In this document: one piece after another, positions 1 through 5,430 of the stretch | Layout: each line of letters opens with the position of its first letter | Numbering within the stretch: position 1 is the stretch's first letter | Source of the DNA: Pseudomonadota bacterium | GTDB lineage: Bacteria > Pseudomonadota > Alphaproteobacteria > Rhizobiales > Hyphomicrobiaceae | Assembly (NCBI GenBank): GCA_021812845.1 | Contig: JAKAML010000093.1 | Location: 1-5,957, forward strand | DNA: 5,957 nt | Direction of reading: 5' to 3' | Program-made: the position numbers and the translations under genes | The notes under the pieces: generated by a model | The model's database searches: none | Told to the model about the DNA's origin: nothing | The model's input: the letters and a program-made list of their open reading frames with translations, nothing else

Positions 1-342
1 ATCCTGGGCCGGGAGATGCATCTTGACGTCGGGCAGATCGACGATGACCCGGTTCGGATTGCCGAGCGAGAACACCTGGAACTGGGCGGGCCTGTCGAGG
101 CCGATGACGAAGCGGGTGCGGGCGGCGTCGGCGAGATTGACGGCAGCGGGCTGCAACGTCGGCGTCGGGACGGCCGGCGCCGCCTGCGGCACGGCGACGA
201 TCGCCTGCGGGGCGGCTGCGACCTGCTGGCCCTCGGCGGCGGCCGACGGCGCATGACCGGTCAGGCCGGCCGCGGCGAGCAACACCATGGGCGTCAGCGC
301 ACGGCCGATCATCGGCCCGCGCCGGGAATACCCTTGAACCAT
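1..342 (-). CDS. amiC: N-acetylmuramoyl-L-alanine amidase, AMIN-domain type (5' part only)
   Basis: The 114 N-terminal residues are visible; the rest lies beyond the left edge. The protein begins MVQGYSRRGPMIGR, followed by a hydrophobic stretch (about residues 15-30, LTPMVLLAAAGLTG) and an Ala-rich end, APSAAAEG, which together look like an export signal. An Ala/Pro-rich linker (residues 36-69) leads into an AMIN-like beta domain with TRFVIGLDRP, FQVFSLGNPNRVIVDLPDV (about residues 76-108). In this family the AMIN domain targets the enzyme to the septum or peptidoglycan, and a zinc amidase domain (not visible here) cleaves the bond between N-acetylmuramic acid and L-alanine, helping daughter cells separate. 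The start at 342 has a G-rich stretch about 8 bases upstream; Met11 at 312 is an alternative with no ribosome site. An AMIN-containing secretin is less likely but cannot be excluded without the C-terminus. Confidence 0.78.
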   Translation of the reverse strand, partial: MVQGYSRRGPMIGRALTPMVLLAAAGLTGHAPSAAAEGQQVAAAPQAIVAVPQAAPAVPTPTLQPAAVNLADAARTRFVIGLDRPAQFQVFSLGNPNRVIVDLPDVKMHLPAQD

Positions 343-392
343 TCGGTCGACCCCCGTCTACGCATTACGGTTCAAAAACCGGGATGATCGAA

Positions 393-438
393 GTGTGCCC
401 GCCGATGATGGCGGCCGTGGGACGCCATTCGGGCACAC
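393..438. other. Stem-loop in the moaE-amidase gap
   Basis: A perfect 9-base inverted repeat (GTGTGCCCG at 393-401, CGGGCACAC at 430-438) encloses a second perfect 6-base repeat (ATGGCG at 408-413, CGCCAT at 423-428), giving a two-stage hairpin with a 9-base loop. Leftward transcripts leaving moaE would meet it about 60 bases past the stop codon; the nearest T-run (TTTTT on the minus strand, 374-378) comes about 14 bases after the stem, so it is not a textbook intrinsic terminator. It could be a weak terminator of the pgsA-moaD-moaE transcript, an mRNA-stabilising hairpin, or part of the amidase leader. Confidence 0.4.
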
Positions 439-440
439 CC

Positions 441-477
441 AAGGTTATGGCGCCGTAAAGGTTAACGGCGCGCTAAC
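441..477. promoter_or_regulatory. CtrA-like half-site pair and AAGGTTA direct repeat upstream of the amidase gene
   Basis: TTAA-N7-CTAAC lies at 462-477 and differs at one base from the alphaproteobacterial CtrA consensus TTAA-N7-TTAAC. Overlapping it, AAGGTTA occurs twice (441-447 and 458-464), 17 bases apart. The site is about 120 bases upstream of the amidase start, a plausible distance for promoter control. CtrA is known to regulate cell-cycle and envelope genes in this class. Assignment of function is inference from pattern and position only. Confidence 0.3.
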
Positions 478-499
478 AGTCGAAGACCGACGATCTCGC

Positions 500-1414
500 T
501 CACGGGCGTTCGTGCGGACGTGCCGGCTCGACGTGCAGCGAGACCAGGTTGCCGTCGTCGTCGTGGAGTGCCGACACGATGCTGCCTGCTATCCGATACC
601 GCCGCCCGGCAAGTGTCGGAGGCCTCGTAGAAATTCGGACGGAAGGGACTGTGTCCTCTGCCGCGCCGTGCCGTGCCTCGAATTCGTCGATCGTCCGCAG
701 ATCCGCGAAGGCCCCGAGCGTGTCCCTGCCTGCTCGAAAGTACTCGCCGCTATCCTTCACATGCATTCTGTACTGGTCGATGACACCCGAATTCGCGGTT
801 GCTTGAAAGTACAGCCCCTGCTCGACAAGCTTCAGGAACTCGTCGTCCTCGATCTTGACATACTGGATCAGCGGAACCGACCTGCGAAGCTCGGCCAGCA
901 CGGCCATGATGGGGCGGCCCACGAACCTCCCCGGATCGAGAGGTGACCCGGGAGCCGGCGCTTCCCGCCACTTCGCCTCGGCGGCCTCGTCGCTCTCGCG
1001 GGCGTCGACCCAGGTGCCGGTGCCGTCGACGCCGGTCTCCTTCTTCCAGAACGGCGCACGGGTCTTCAGGTAGTCCATCAGGAACTCCGCCGCCTCGAAC
1101 GCGGCGTGGCGATGGGCGGAGGCGGTGACCACGAGCACGATGTTGTCGCCGGGACGGAGCGCGCCGACGCGATGGACGACGAGGCTGGCGGCGAGCGGCC
1201 AGCGGGCGCGGGCCTCCGCTTCGACGCGATCGAGCTCGGCCTCGGTCATGCCCGGATAGTGCTCGAGCGCCATGGCCGAGATCGGCGCGCAGCGGGCCTC
1301 GCCGCGCACGGTGCCGGTGAAGGTGACGACGGCGCCGATGTCGGTGCGCCCGGCGGTCAAGCTGCGCACCTCGGCGCCGAGATCGAAGTCCGCCTCCTGG
1401 ACGCGCACCGCCAT
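500..1414 (-). CDS. moaE: Molybdopterin synthase catalytic subunit MoaE with a ~155-residue C-terminal extension
   Basis: MoaE is the large subunit of molybdopterin synthase; with thiocarboxylated MoaD it inserts the dithiolene sulfurs into precursor Z (cPMP) in the cytoplasm. Residues 1-149 form a complete MoaE, closely resembling the E. coli protein: GAVVTFTGTVR, LEHYPGMTEAEL, SAHRHAAFEA, MDYLKTRAPFWKKE and WVDARESDEA. The residues matching known active-site positions are present: Arg37, His101, Arg102, Lys117 and Lys124. E. coli MoaE stops at the Lys-Arg-Trp that matches Lys148-Trp149 here, but this frame continues without a stop to 304 residues. The extension (about 150-304) is not recognised; it is mixed alpha/beta in character with no membrane segment and no Cys. 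Its DNA is about 60% GC against about 71% for the core in stretches I counted. The start lies 4 bases after the moaD stop with a good ribosome site. The MoaE assignment is very sure; the meaning of the extension is open. Confidence 0.95.
   Translation of the reverse strand: MAVRVQEADFDLGAEVRSLTAGRTDIGAVVTFTGTVRGEARCAPISAMALEHYPGMTEAELDRVEAEARARWPLAASLVVHRVGALRPGDNIVLVVTASAHRHAAFEAAEFLMDYLKTRAPFWKKETGVDGTGTWVDARESDEAAEAKWREAPAPGSPLDPGRFVGRPIMAVLAELRRSVPLIQYVKIEDDEFLKLVEQGLYFQATANSGVIDQYRMHVKDSGEYFRAGRDTLGAFADLRTIDEFEARHGAAEDTVPSVRISTRPPTLAGRRYRIAGSIVSALHDDDGNLVSLHVEPARPHERP
503..964 (-). other. Region encoding the unrecognised MoaE C-terminal extension
   Basis: This part of the moaE frame codes for residues 151-304, past the normal end of the family. 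Visible stretches include FVGRPIMAVLAELRR, YVKIEDDEFLKLVEQG, DQYRMHVKDSGEYFRAG and RRYRIAGSIVSALHDDDGN. I recognise no domain. GC is about 60% over 541-900 by hand count (53% over 721-840), lower than the moaE core. An internal Met170 (905-907) follows a GGGGAGG stretch, but with about 18 bases between them, too far for a normal ribosome site. The stretch may be a fused small gene or acquired DNA. Confidence 0.55.
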
Positions 1415-1418
1415 CGGG

Positions 1419-1694
1419 TCAGCCTCCGGTCACGGGCGGGAAGAACGCGACCTCCCGCGCACCAAAGATCGACGCCGAGGGCTTGGCGTGGGCCTGATCG
1501 ACGGCGGCGCGGATCACCTCGGAGCGCTCGAAGGCCGACGCGAACTCCGGCCCGCGCGATTTCAGCCACAGGACGAGATCGGCGACGGTCTCTACGGAGC
1601 CCGGCACCTCGACCTCCTCGGCGGCGCGGCCGGTCTTCTCGCGCACCCAGGCGAAGTAGAGGATCTTCAGGCGGTGGGCGGGCGCGTCGGTCAT
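1419..1694 (-). CDS. moaD: Molybdopterin synthase sulfur carrier subunit MoaD
   Basis: This 91-residue protein is a small ubiquitin-like beta-grasp protein, slightly longer than E. coli MoaD (81). It starts with the typical strand LKILYFAWVREKTG, has a helix region ETVADLVLWLKSRG, the late strand AREVAFFPPVTGG, and ends in the obligatory Gly-Gly. In the pathway the C-terminal glycine is adenylated by MoeB and converted to a thiocarboxylate that supplies sulfur to the MoaE active site. It sits 6 bases after the pgsA stop and 4 bases before moaE, so the three genes are almost certainly co-transcribed and the two subunits are made together. A GGAG lies 12 bases before the start, inside the end of pgsA. 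Nothing in the sequence looks broken. Confidence 0.95.
   Translation of the reverse strand: MTDAPAHRLKILYFAWVREKTGRAAEEVEVPGSVETVADLVLWLKSRGPEFASAFERSEVIRAAVDQAHAKPSASIFGAREVAFFPPVTGG
1423..1427 (-). promoter_or_regulatory. moaE ribosome binding site inside the moaD Gly-Gly codons
   Basis: The minus strand reads GGA GGC TGA at the end of moaD: the two glycine codons required for MoaD function also spell GGAGG, 8 bases before the moaE ATG at 1414. The spacing is ideal and fixes that ATG as the moaE start. Confidence 0.8.
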
Positions 1695-1700
1695 CGGCCG

Positions 1701-2258
1701 TCACCGCTCCATGGCATGGCGGACCCCGGCCTTCAGGTAGTCGTAGCCGGTCCACAGGGTGAGCAGCGCCGACAGCCACAGCAGCACCATGCCGCCGGCG
1801 AGGATGCCGGGAACGAACTTCTCGGCGGCCGGGCCGGCCAGCAGCACGGCGAGCGCGGTCATCTGCAGCGTCGTCTTCCACTTGGCGAGCTCGGTAACGC
1901 GGATCTTGACGTTGAGCTCGGCCAGGAACTCCCTGAGCCCCGAGACCAGGATCTCGCGGCAGAGGATGATGACCGCGGCCCAGACGCCGAGCCCGGCGAT
2001 GGTGTTGTCGTGGACGAGCATGATGAGCGCCGCGCCGACGATCAGCTTGTCGGCGATCGGGTCGAGCATCCGGCCGAGGGTCGACTGCTGCTCCCAGGCG
2101 CGGGCCAGATAGCCGTCCAGCCAGTCGGTGACGGCCGCGGCGACGAACAGCCCGAATGCCGCCCAGCGCGCGAGGTCGCCCCTGAGCAGCGTCATGCACA
2201 GCACCAGCGCCGGCACGGCCAGGATCCGCCCGTAGGTCAGGATGTTGGGCAGGCTCAT
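1701..2258 (-). CDS. pgsA: CDP-diacylglycerol--glycerol-3-phosphate 3-phosphatidyltransferase
   Basis: This inner-membrane enzyme joins CDP-diacylglycerol and glycerol-3-phosphate to give phosphatidylglycerophosphate, the committed step to phosphatidylglycerol and cardiolipin. The 185-residue product matches the family length (E. coli 182). It opens with SLPNILTYGRI, typical of PgsA, and holds the complete CDP-alcohol phosphotransferase motif: Asp45, Asp48-Gly49, Ala52-Arg53, Gly62, Asp66 and Asp70 with exact family spacing. Hydrophobic segments lie at about 12-24, 33-43, 72-83, 88-101, 131-143 and 150-168. An upstream in-frame ATG at 2300 would add 14 residues (MDQAAPRPLRDARP); it has a weak AAGG nearby, whereas 2258 has no clear ribosome site. 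I chose 2258 from family resemblance and because a promoter-like pair would start the transcript near 2301. It is the first gene of a pgsA-moaD-moaE group. Confidence 0.95.
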   Translation of the reverse strand: MSLPNILTYGRILAVPALVLCMTLLRGDLARWAAFGLFVAAAVTDWLDGYLARAWEQQSTLGRMLDPIADKLIVGAALIMLVHDNTIAGLGVWAAVIILCREILVSGLREFLAELNVKIRVTELAKWKTTLQMTALAVLLAGPAAEKFVPGILAGGMVLLWLSALLTLWTGYDYLKAGVRHAMER

Positions 2259-2307
2259 GGGACGCGCGTCGCGGAGCGGGCGGGGGGCGGCTTGATCCAT
2301 GAGCCTT

Positions 2308-2336
2308 GGTACACCACCGGCGGTGGCCGGCGTCAA
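2308..2336 (-). promoter_or_regulatory. Candidate sigma-70-type promoter for pgsA-moaD-moaE
   Basis: On the minus strand TTGACG (2336-2331, five of six bases of the -35 consensus) is followed after exactly 17 bases by TGTACC (2313-2308, three of six of the -10 consensus). Transcription would begin near 2301. The spacer holds the perfect dyad CCACCG-C-CGGTGG (2314-2326), which could be an operator or just a GC-rich chance palindrome. Confidence 0.35.
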
Positions 2337-2451
2337 TGGGTCGTTGGAGCGGCGGGCGCGGCGACCGGTGCCCGCAGCGGCTTGTGCGCGATCAATGCCG
2401 GCGAGACGGGCGGCGGCCGAGATGGCGATACCCCCTCGAGGCCGGAAAGTG

Positions 2452-2457
2452 AAGGAG
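2452..2457 (+). promoter_or_regulatory. Ribosome binding site of the diheme gene
   Basis: AAGGAG stands 9 bases before the ATG at 2467 and is the strongest Shine-Dalgarno match on this strand in the region. It decides the start at 2467 over the in-frame ATG at 2299, which would place 56 residues ahead of the export signal. Confidence 0.75.
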
Positions 2458-2466
2458 CACCCGATC

Positions 2467-3012
2467 ATGCGAATTCGGTCCGCACCGCGCCGCGAGCCGA
2501 CGATACGGCGCAGCTCGGCGCGCGCCGCCGTCGCCGCGCTCGCCCTCCTTGCGACGGGCGTGCCGCGGTCCCGGGCGGCCGATCTCCACGCCTTCTGGGA
2601 CGATCGCTGCGCGGAGTGCCACCGCCACGCCGGCGAATTCGCCCGCAATCATCTGGCACTGAAGGACGGCCGGCTGGTCGGGAGCAAGCCCAGGCGGGAC
2701 GTCTGCGCCTTCCTCGTCACGCACGGCGCCGGCGAGGCGCTGGCCGCGCCCATCTGCGCGATGCTCTCGGCCCAGGCGGCGACGCCGTCACTGTTCCGCG
2801 ACAAGTGCGCGGCGTGCCACGGGACGGCGGCCGAGCTGGCAAGAACCGGGCTCGCCACCGCGCCCGACGGGATCCTTCACACGAAGACCGGCGGCCGCGA
2901 GATCGCCGATCTGCTGGCGACCCACGGCGGGCTCGCCGCTCACGAGATCCCGCGCCTCGCCGCGACGCTGCGGCGCGTGCTCGGGGAGGTGCAGCAGCAG
3001 CCGGAGCGGTGA
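2467..3012 (+). CDS. Exported diheme c-type cytochrome with two duplicated heme units
   Basis: The product has 181 residues. Arg-rich residues 1-19, a hydrophobic core (about 20-31, AAVAALALLATG) and a likely cleavage after SRA (about 35-37) form a Sec signal peptide, as needed for periplasmic heme attachment. Two c-type heme motifs follow: CAECH (48-52) and CAACH (114-118). The mature protein is an internal duplication: about 40-103 and 106-168 align as FWDDRCAECHRHAGEFAR / LFRDKCAACHGTAAELAR, DGRLVGSK / DGILHTKT and FLVTHGAG / LLATHGGL. Each unit has a Thr-His-Gly 34 or 35 residues after the heme histidine (His86, His153). Unit B has no Met at all and unit A only Met99, so His may be the second axial ligand (inference). 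Unit A has two extra cysteines, Cys80 and Cys97. The likely role is periplasmic electron transfer; partner unknown. The gene converges on the hydrolase gene, with 6 bases between the stop codons. Confidence 0.85.
   Translation: MRIRSAPRREPTIRRSSARAAVAALALLATGVPRSRAADLHAFWDDRCAECHRHAGEFARNHLALKDGRLVGSKPRRDVCAFLVTHGAGEALAAPICAMLSAQAATPSLFRDKCAACHGTAAELARTGLATAPDGILHTKTGGREIADLLATHGGLAAHEIPRLAATLRRVLGEVQQQPER
2584..2970 (+). repeat. Tandem duplication of a heme-binding unit (protein-level repeat)
   Basis: Unit A (about 2584-2775) and unit B (about 2782-2970) encode two copies of one ~63-residue domain, each with a CxxCH near its start, an aligned DG[RI]L turn and a THG near its end. Similarity is clear in protein but largely lost in DNA, so the duplication is old or selection has separated the copies. 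Confidence 0.7.
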
Positions 3013-3021
3013 CCGCGGTCA
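3010..3021. repeat. 12-base perfect palindrome holding both convergent stop codons
   Basis: TGACCGCGGTCA is its own reverse complement. Its first three bases are the stop of the rightward diheme gene and its last three are the stop (TGA on the minus strand) of the leftward hydrolase gene. There is no T-run, so it is not an intrinsic terminator as written. Confidence 0.7.
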
Positions 3022-5430
3022 ATCCTCGTAGCGCCAGAACCGGGCCTGGATGGCCGGCGCCTGTTGCAGCCGGAACCGGATGTTGCGCTCGTTGGGCGGC
3101 GCGCGGCGGTCGCCGGTGCGGAACAGCGTCGAGATGTCGTTGAGGAGCACGGGGCTGTCGGCGTATTTGTCGTGGTTCCACGACAGGTAGGACATGAACC
3201 CCGTCGACAGGCGCGAGATGTCGACGGTGTCGATGCCGGCGACGAGGGCGGGGCCCGGCGGCTCCTTGGCGTCCCCGGCGCGCGGCTTGTCGCGGCGCAG
3301 GAGCCGCGAGACGAGCAGCGCGATGTCGCTCGACGACGCGTAGAGCGTCACGCCCTTCGCGATCTTGACCAGGCCCGACGCGACGTCCTCGAACTCCTTC
3401 TTCTCGACGTCGGGGGCGGCCAGCACGACCTCGCTGAAACTCTTGGCCGGCATTTCCTCGGCCAACTTGGCGAGGGCGTGGATCACGGGAAAATTGCCCA
3501 TGCTGTGTGCGATGACGTGGATGTGCGACGCGCCGGTGCGCTCGGCCACCATGCGCAGGAACCCGGTCAGGTGGGGGATGGCGATGCGCGAATGGTCGAG
3601 GTCGGTGATGTAGTCGGCGGTCGCCCCCTGGGACGGCCACGAGTAGAGGAAGGGCGTGCCGAACGGCGCATCGTCGGGCGACAGGTCGTAGGCGATCTGC
3701 GCCGTCCTCATGGCCGCGAACTCCCACGGCGTGCGGTAGCCGTGGACGTAGACGAAGGCGTGGTCCTTGTGGGTGCCGATGCCGCTCGCGACATGCTCCT
3801 TCACCGCAGCGATCAGCTCCGCCTCGCTGTCGAACAGCGTGACGCCCGATCTCGGAATGGTGAAGTGCCGCTTGGGGTCGCCGCCCTCTGGCGTTCCGCG
3901 CACCCAGTCGGTCCAGCCCGGCACGTTGAGCTCGCCCGCCACGCGGTTCCTGCTCGGCACGGTGACGAACACCCGACCGAGCTGGACGCGGCCGGCGCGC
4001 TCGGTGCCGAACGAGGTCCGCCCTTGCGCAGTCGTCTCGTTGCGATCGGTGCCGAAGAACACCGGCACCGGCGTGCACGATTTCTCGGCGACGCAGGCGT
4101 CGAGGGTTTCGAGGGCGTAGGAATAGCCCACGCGCGCCACCGCATCGGGTGGCGACCCGCGCGTCTCCGAAACGGCGATCTTGGGTGTCGCTGCCGTCCG
4201 ATCGACCGGTATGCCACTGACGTGACCGCCGCTTTGCTTCTTGACTTGGCCGCTGATGACGATGCCGCCACCCGGCAGAACCGGCGGAATGAAAATCTTG
4301 GAGTCAGGGGTGTCTTCACGTTTATCCGATCGTGAGCCGACTTTGTTCGCCTTTGCTGGCGGCTTCGCTTGCTCGGACTTCGCTTGAGACGCCGCCTCGG
4401 TGCGCCGCCGCGCCTCTTCTGCTCGGTGCGCCAATTCCGCCTCGGCCTGTTTTTTCGCGGCGTTGTCGGCGGCTCGGCGATCGGCCTCCTCCTTGGCCAT
4501 GCGGCGAGCGTCGTCGCGCGTCGCTACGGATTTGCGTTCTCCGTCCTCGGCGGCGCGACGGGCTTCGGCCTGAAGGTCGCTCGCCTCGCGCATGGCAATC
4601 TCGGCGGACTTGTGCAATCGCGCGGCTTCCTCTGCGGCGCGCCGTGCCGCGGCGTCTGCCACCTCGAGATCAGCAGCGCGCCGCGCCGCGGCTTCGGCTG
4701 ACTGAGCTTCTGCGTTGCTCTGACCCGGCCCCGTGGTCCCTCTGGTGCTCGTTCCGGCCGGCTGCTGCGAGGCTGGCGCGTTGCCGATTACCTCTTTGGG
4801 GGCTTTGTACTTGTGGAGCTCGCGCGCGCGCGCGCTCAGGTCGTCGGCGCGTCGGATGGCTTCCTCGGCGCGGCGCCGGGCTTCGGCAGCGCGCTGCGTG
4901 GCTGCGTCGAGAGTCTGGCGCCGGGCTACTTGCTCCGCCGCGCGTCGGGCGTCGTCGTCGATGCTGGAGGTTTTGCCGGGGTCGGCGTTGCCAGGATCAC
5001 CGACAGGCGTGCCGGCCGCGGCCGCAGGGGCCTGCTGCGTCGAGCGCAACGCCCATACCTCGAGCGTCACCTTGCCTTCGCCGCCGGGCGCCAGCACGAT
5101 TTCGACCGAGCGAATGGGCTCCTCGATCGCACCCAGCAGGATCGGGCGCGTGCGCTCGCCCTTCTTCAGAACGATCGACCGCTCCTCGAGATGCACTTTG
5201 CCGCTGCCGAGAGTGACCACCACGGCGCGCATGGTGACGCTGCCTTCGCGTGCCGCAAGCCGGATCGCCGTGCCGCGGGGTGCTGTGGCGAGGGCGATGC
5301 CGGCGACGTCGCCGCGCGTGTCGATCGTCTGGCTCGTGACCAATGACCACGTCGGCTCGGCGCGGGTCGCGCCGGTGGCCGCTCCAAGGATCGCGAAGGC
5401 TGCGGCAAGTATCTGGAACAGCTTGGACAT
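3019..5430 (-). CDS. Exported alpha/beta hydrolase (DUF900 type) with N-terminal beta domain and long coiled coil
   Basis: The product has 803 residues. The start at 5430 has GGAGG 6 bases upstream; an ATG 7 codons earlier (5451) lacks this and would spoil the signal. Residues 1-24 (MSKLFQILAAAFAILGAATG, then ATRA) are a signal peptide. Residues 25-130 form a predicted beta domain (TMRAVVVTLGSGKVHLEERS, RPILLGAIEEPIRSVEIVL) that recalls DUF2541-like domains; this match is tentative. Residues 157-205 and 238-359 are Ala/Arg/Glu-rich coiled coil, split by a Pro/Gly/Thr linker. A short Gly/Pro region leads to the hydrolase (about 455-773): PVFFGTDRN, oxyanion segment FVYVHGYRTPWEFA (His563-Gly564) and nucleophile elbow AHSMGN (Ser643). 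Asp702 (SSSDIAL) and His753 (SWNHDKYADS) fit the rest of the triad. Family members are presumed serine esterases or lipases; the substrate is unknown. Export suggests an envelope role, with the coil as spacer or assembly segment. Confidence 0.85.
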   Translation of the reverse strand: MSKLFQILAAAFAILGAATGATRAEPTWSLVTSQTIDTRGDVAGIALATAPRGTAIRLAAREGSVTMRAVVVTLGSGKVHLEERSIVLKKGERTRPILLGAIEEPIRSVEIVLAPGGEGKVTLEVWALRSTQQAPAAAAGTPVGDPGNADPGKTSSIDDDARRAAEQVARRQTLDAATQRAAEARRRAEEAIRRADDLSARARELHKYKAPKEVIGNAPASQQPAGTSTRGTTGPGQSNAEAQSAEAAARRAADLEVADAAARRAAEEAARLHKSAEIAMREASDLQAEARRAAEDGERKSVATRDDARRMAKEEADRRAADNAAKKQAEAELAHRAEEARRRTEAASQAKSEQAKPPAKANKVGSRSDKREDTPDSKIFIPPVLPGGGIVISGQVKKQSGGHVSGIPVDRTAATPKIAVSETRGSPPDAVARVGYSYALETLDACVAEKSCTPVPVFFGTDRNETTAQGRTSFGTERAGRVQLGRVFVTVPSRNRVAGELNVPGWTDWVRGTPEGGDPKRHFTIPRSGVTLFDSEAELIAAVKEHVASGIGTHKDHAFVYVHGYRTPWEFAAMRTAQIAYDLSPDDAPFGTPFLYSWPSQGATADYITDLDHSRIAIPHLTGFLRMVAERTGASHIHVIAHSMGNFPVIHALAKLAEEMPAKSFSEVVLAAPDVEKKEFEDVASGLVKIAKGVTLYASSSDIALLVSRLLRRDKPRAGDAKEPPGPALVAGIDTVDISRLSTGFMSYLSWNHDKYADSPVLLNDISTLFRTGDRRAPPNERNIRFRLQQAPAIQARFWRYED
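4354..4962 (-). repeat. Low-complexity coiled-coil-coding region of the hydrolase gene
   Basis: This stretch codes for residues 157-359, dominated by Ala, Arg and Glu in degenerate heptad-like units such as ARRAAEEAARL and EEARRRTEAA. A Pro/Gly/Thr/Gln linker (about 206-237) divides it. A (CG)7 run lies at 4821-4834. Confidence 0.65.

Larger units (their letters stand above)
2301..2466. other. Divergent intergenic region between pgsA and the diheme gene
   Basis: These 166 bases separate two diverging genes and must hold a promoter for each unless pgsA is read through from upstream. The leftward candidate is listed separately. For the rightward gene I see no convincing -35/-10 pair. A rightward open frame runs through from 2299, but the codons before 2467 give Pro/Arg/Ala-rich sequence unlike a protein start, so I treat it as non-coding. 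Confidence 0.5.

Noticed and set aside
395..946. A plus-strand open frame opposite the MoaE extension, considered as the real gene there
   Set aside because: Its product is irregular and Arg/Pro/Cys-rich, no ribosome site precedes it, and the minus frame continues directly from MoaE with more protein-like composition.
2299..2466. N-terminal extension of the diheme protein from an ATG at 2299
   Set aside because: It would bury the signal peptide behind 56 residues; AAGGAG at 2452-2457 points to 2467.
2259..2648. Longer pgsA frame starting near 2648
   Set aside because: It would overlap the divergent diheme gene and add over 100 residues without family counterpart; the PgsA family starts at the SLPNILT segment.
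1272..3143. A 623-codon open frame on the plus strand spanning pgsA, moaD and the diheme gene
   Set aside because: It runs antisense to or out of frame with three well-identified genes, its product is Gly/Arg/Ala/Asp-rich without motifs, and long chance frames are expected in GC-rich DNA.
2717..4078. A 453-codon minus-strand open frame crossing the convergent junction
   Set aside because: It is offset from the clear hydrolase frame, reads antisense through the diheme gene and gives a low-complexity Arg/Ala/Pro/His-rich product.
3064..4335. A 423-codon plus-strand open frame opposite the hydrolase domain
   Set aside because: It is the antisense shadow of the DUF900 coding sequence and has no recognisable domain or ribosome site.
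4332..5216. A 294-codon plus-strand open frame opposite the coiled coil
   Set aside because: Arg/Ala/Pro/Cys-rich product typical of antisense reading of Ala/Arg/Glu-rich codons; no family resemblance.
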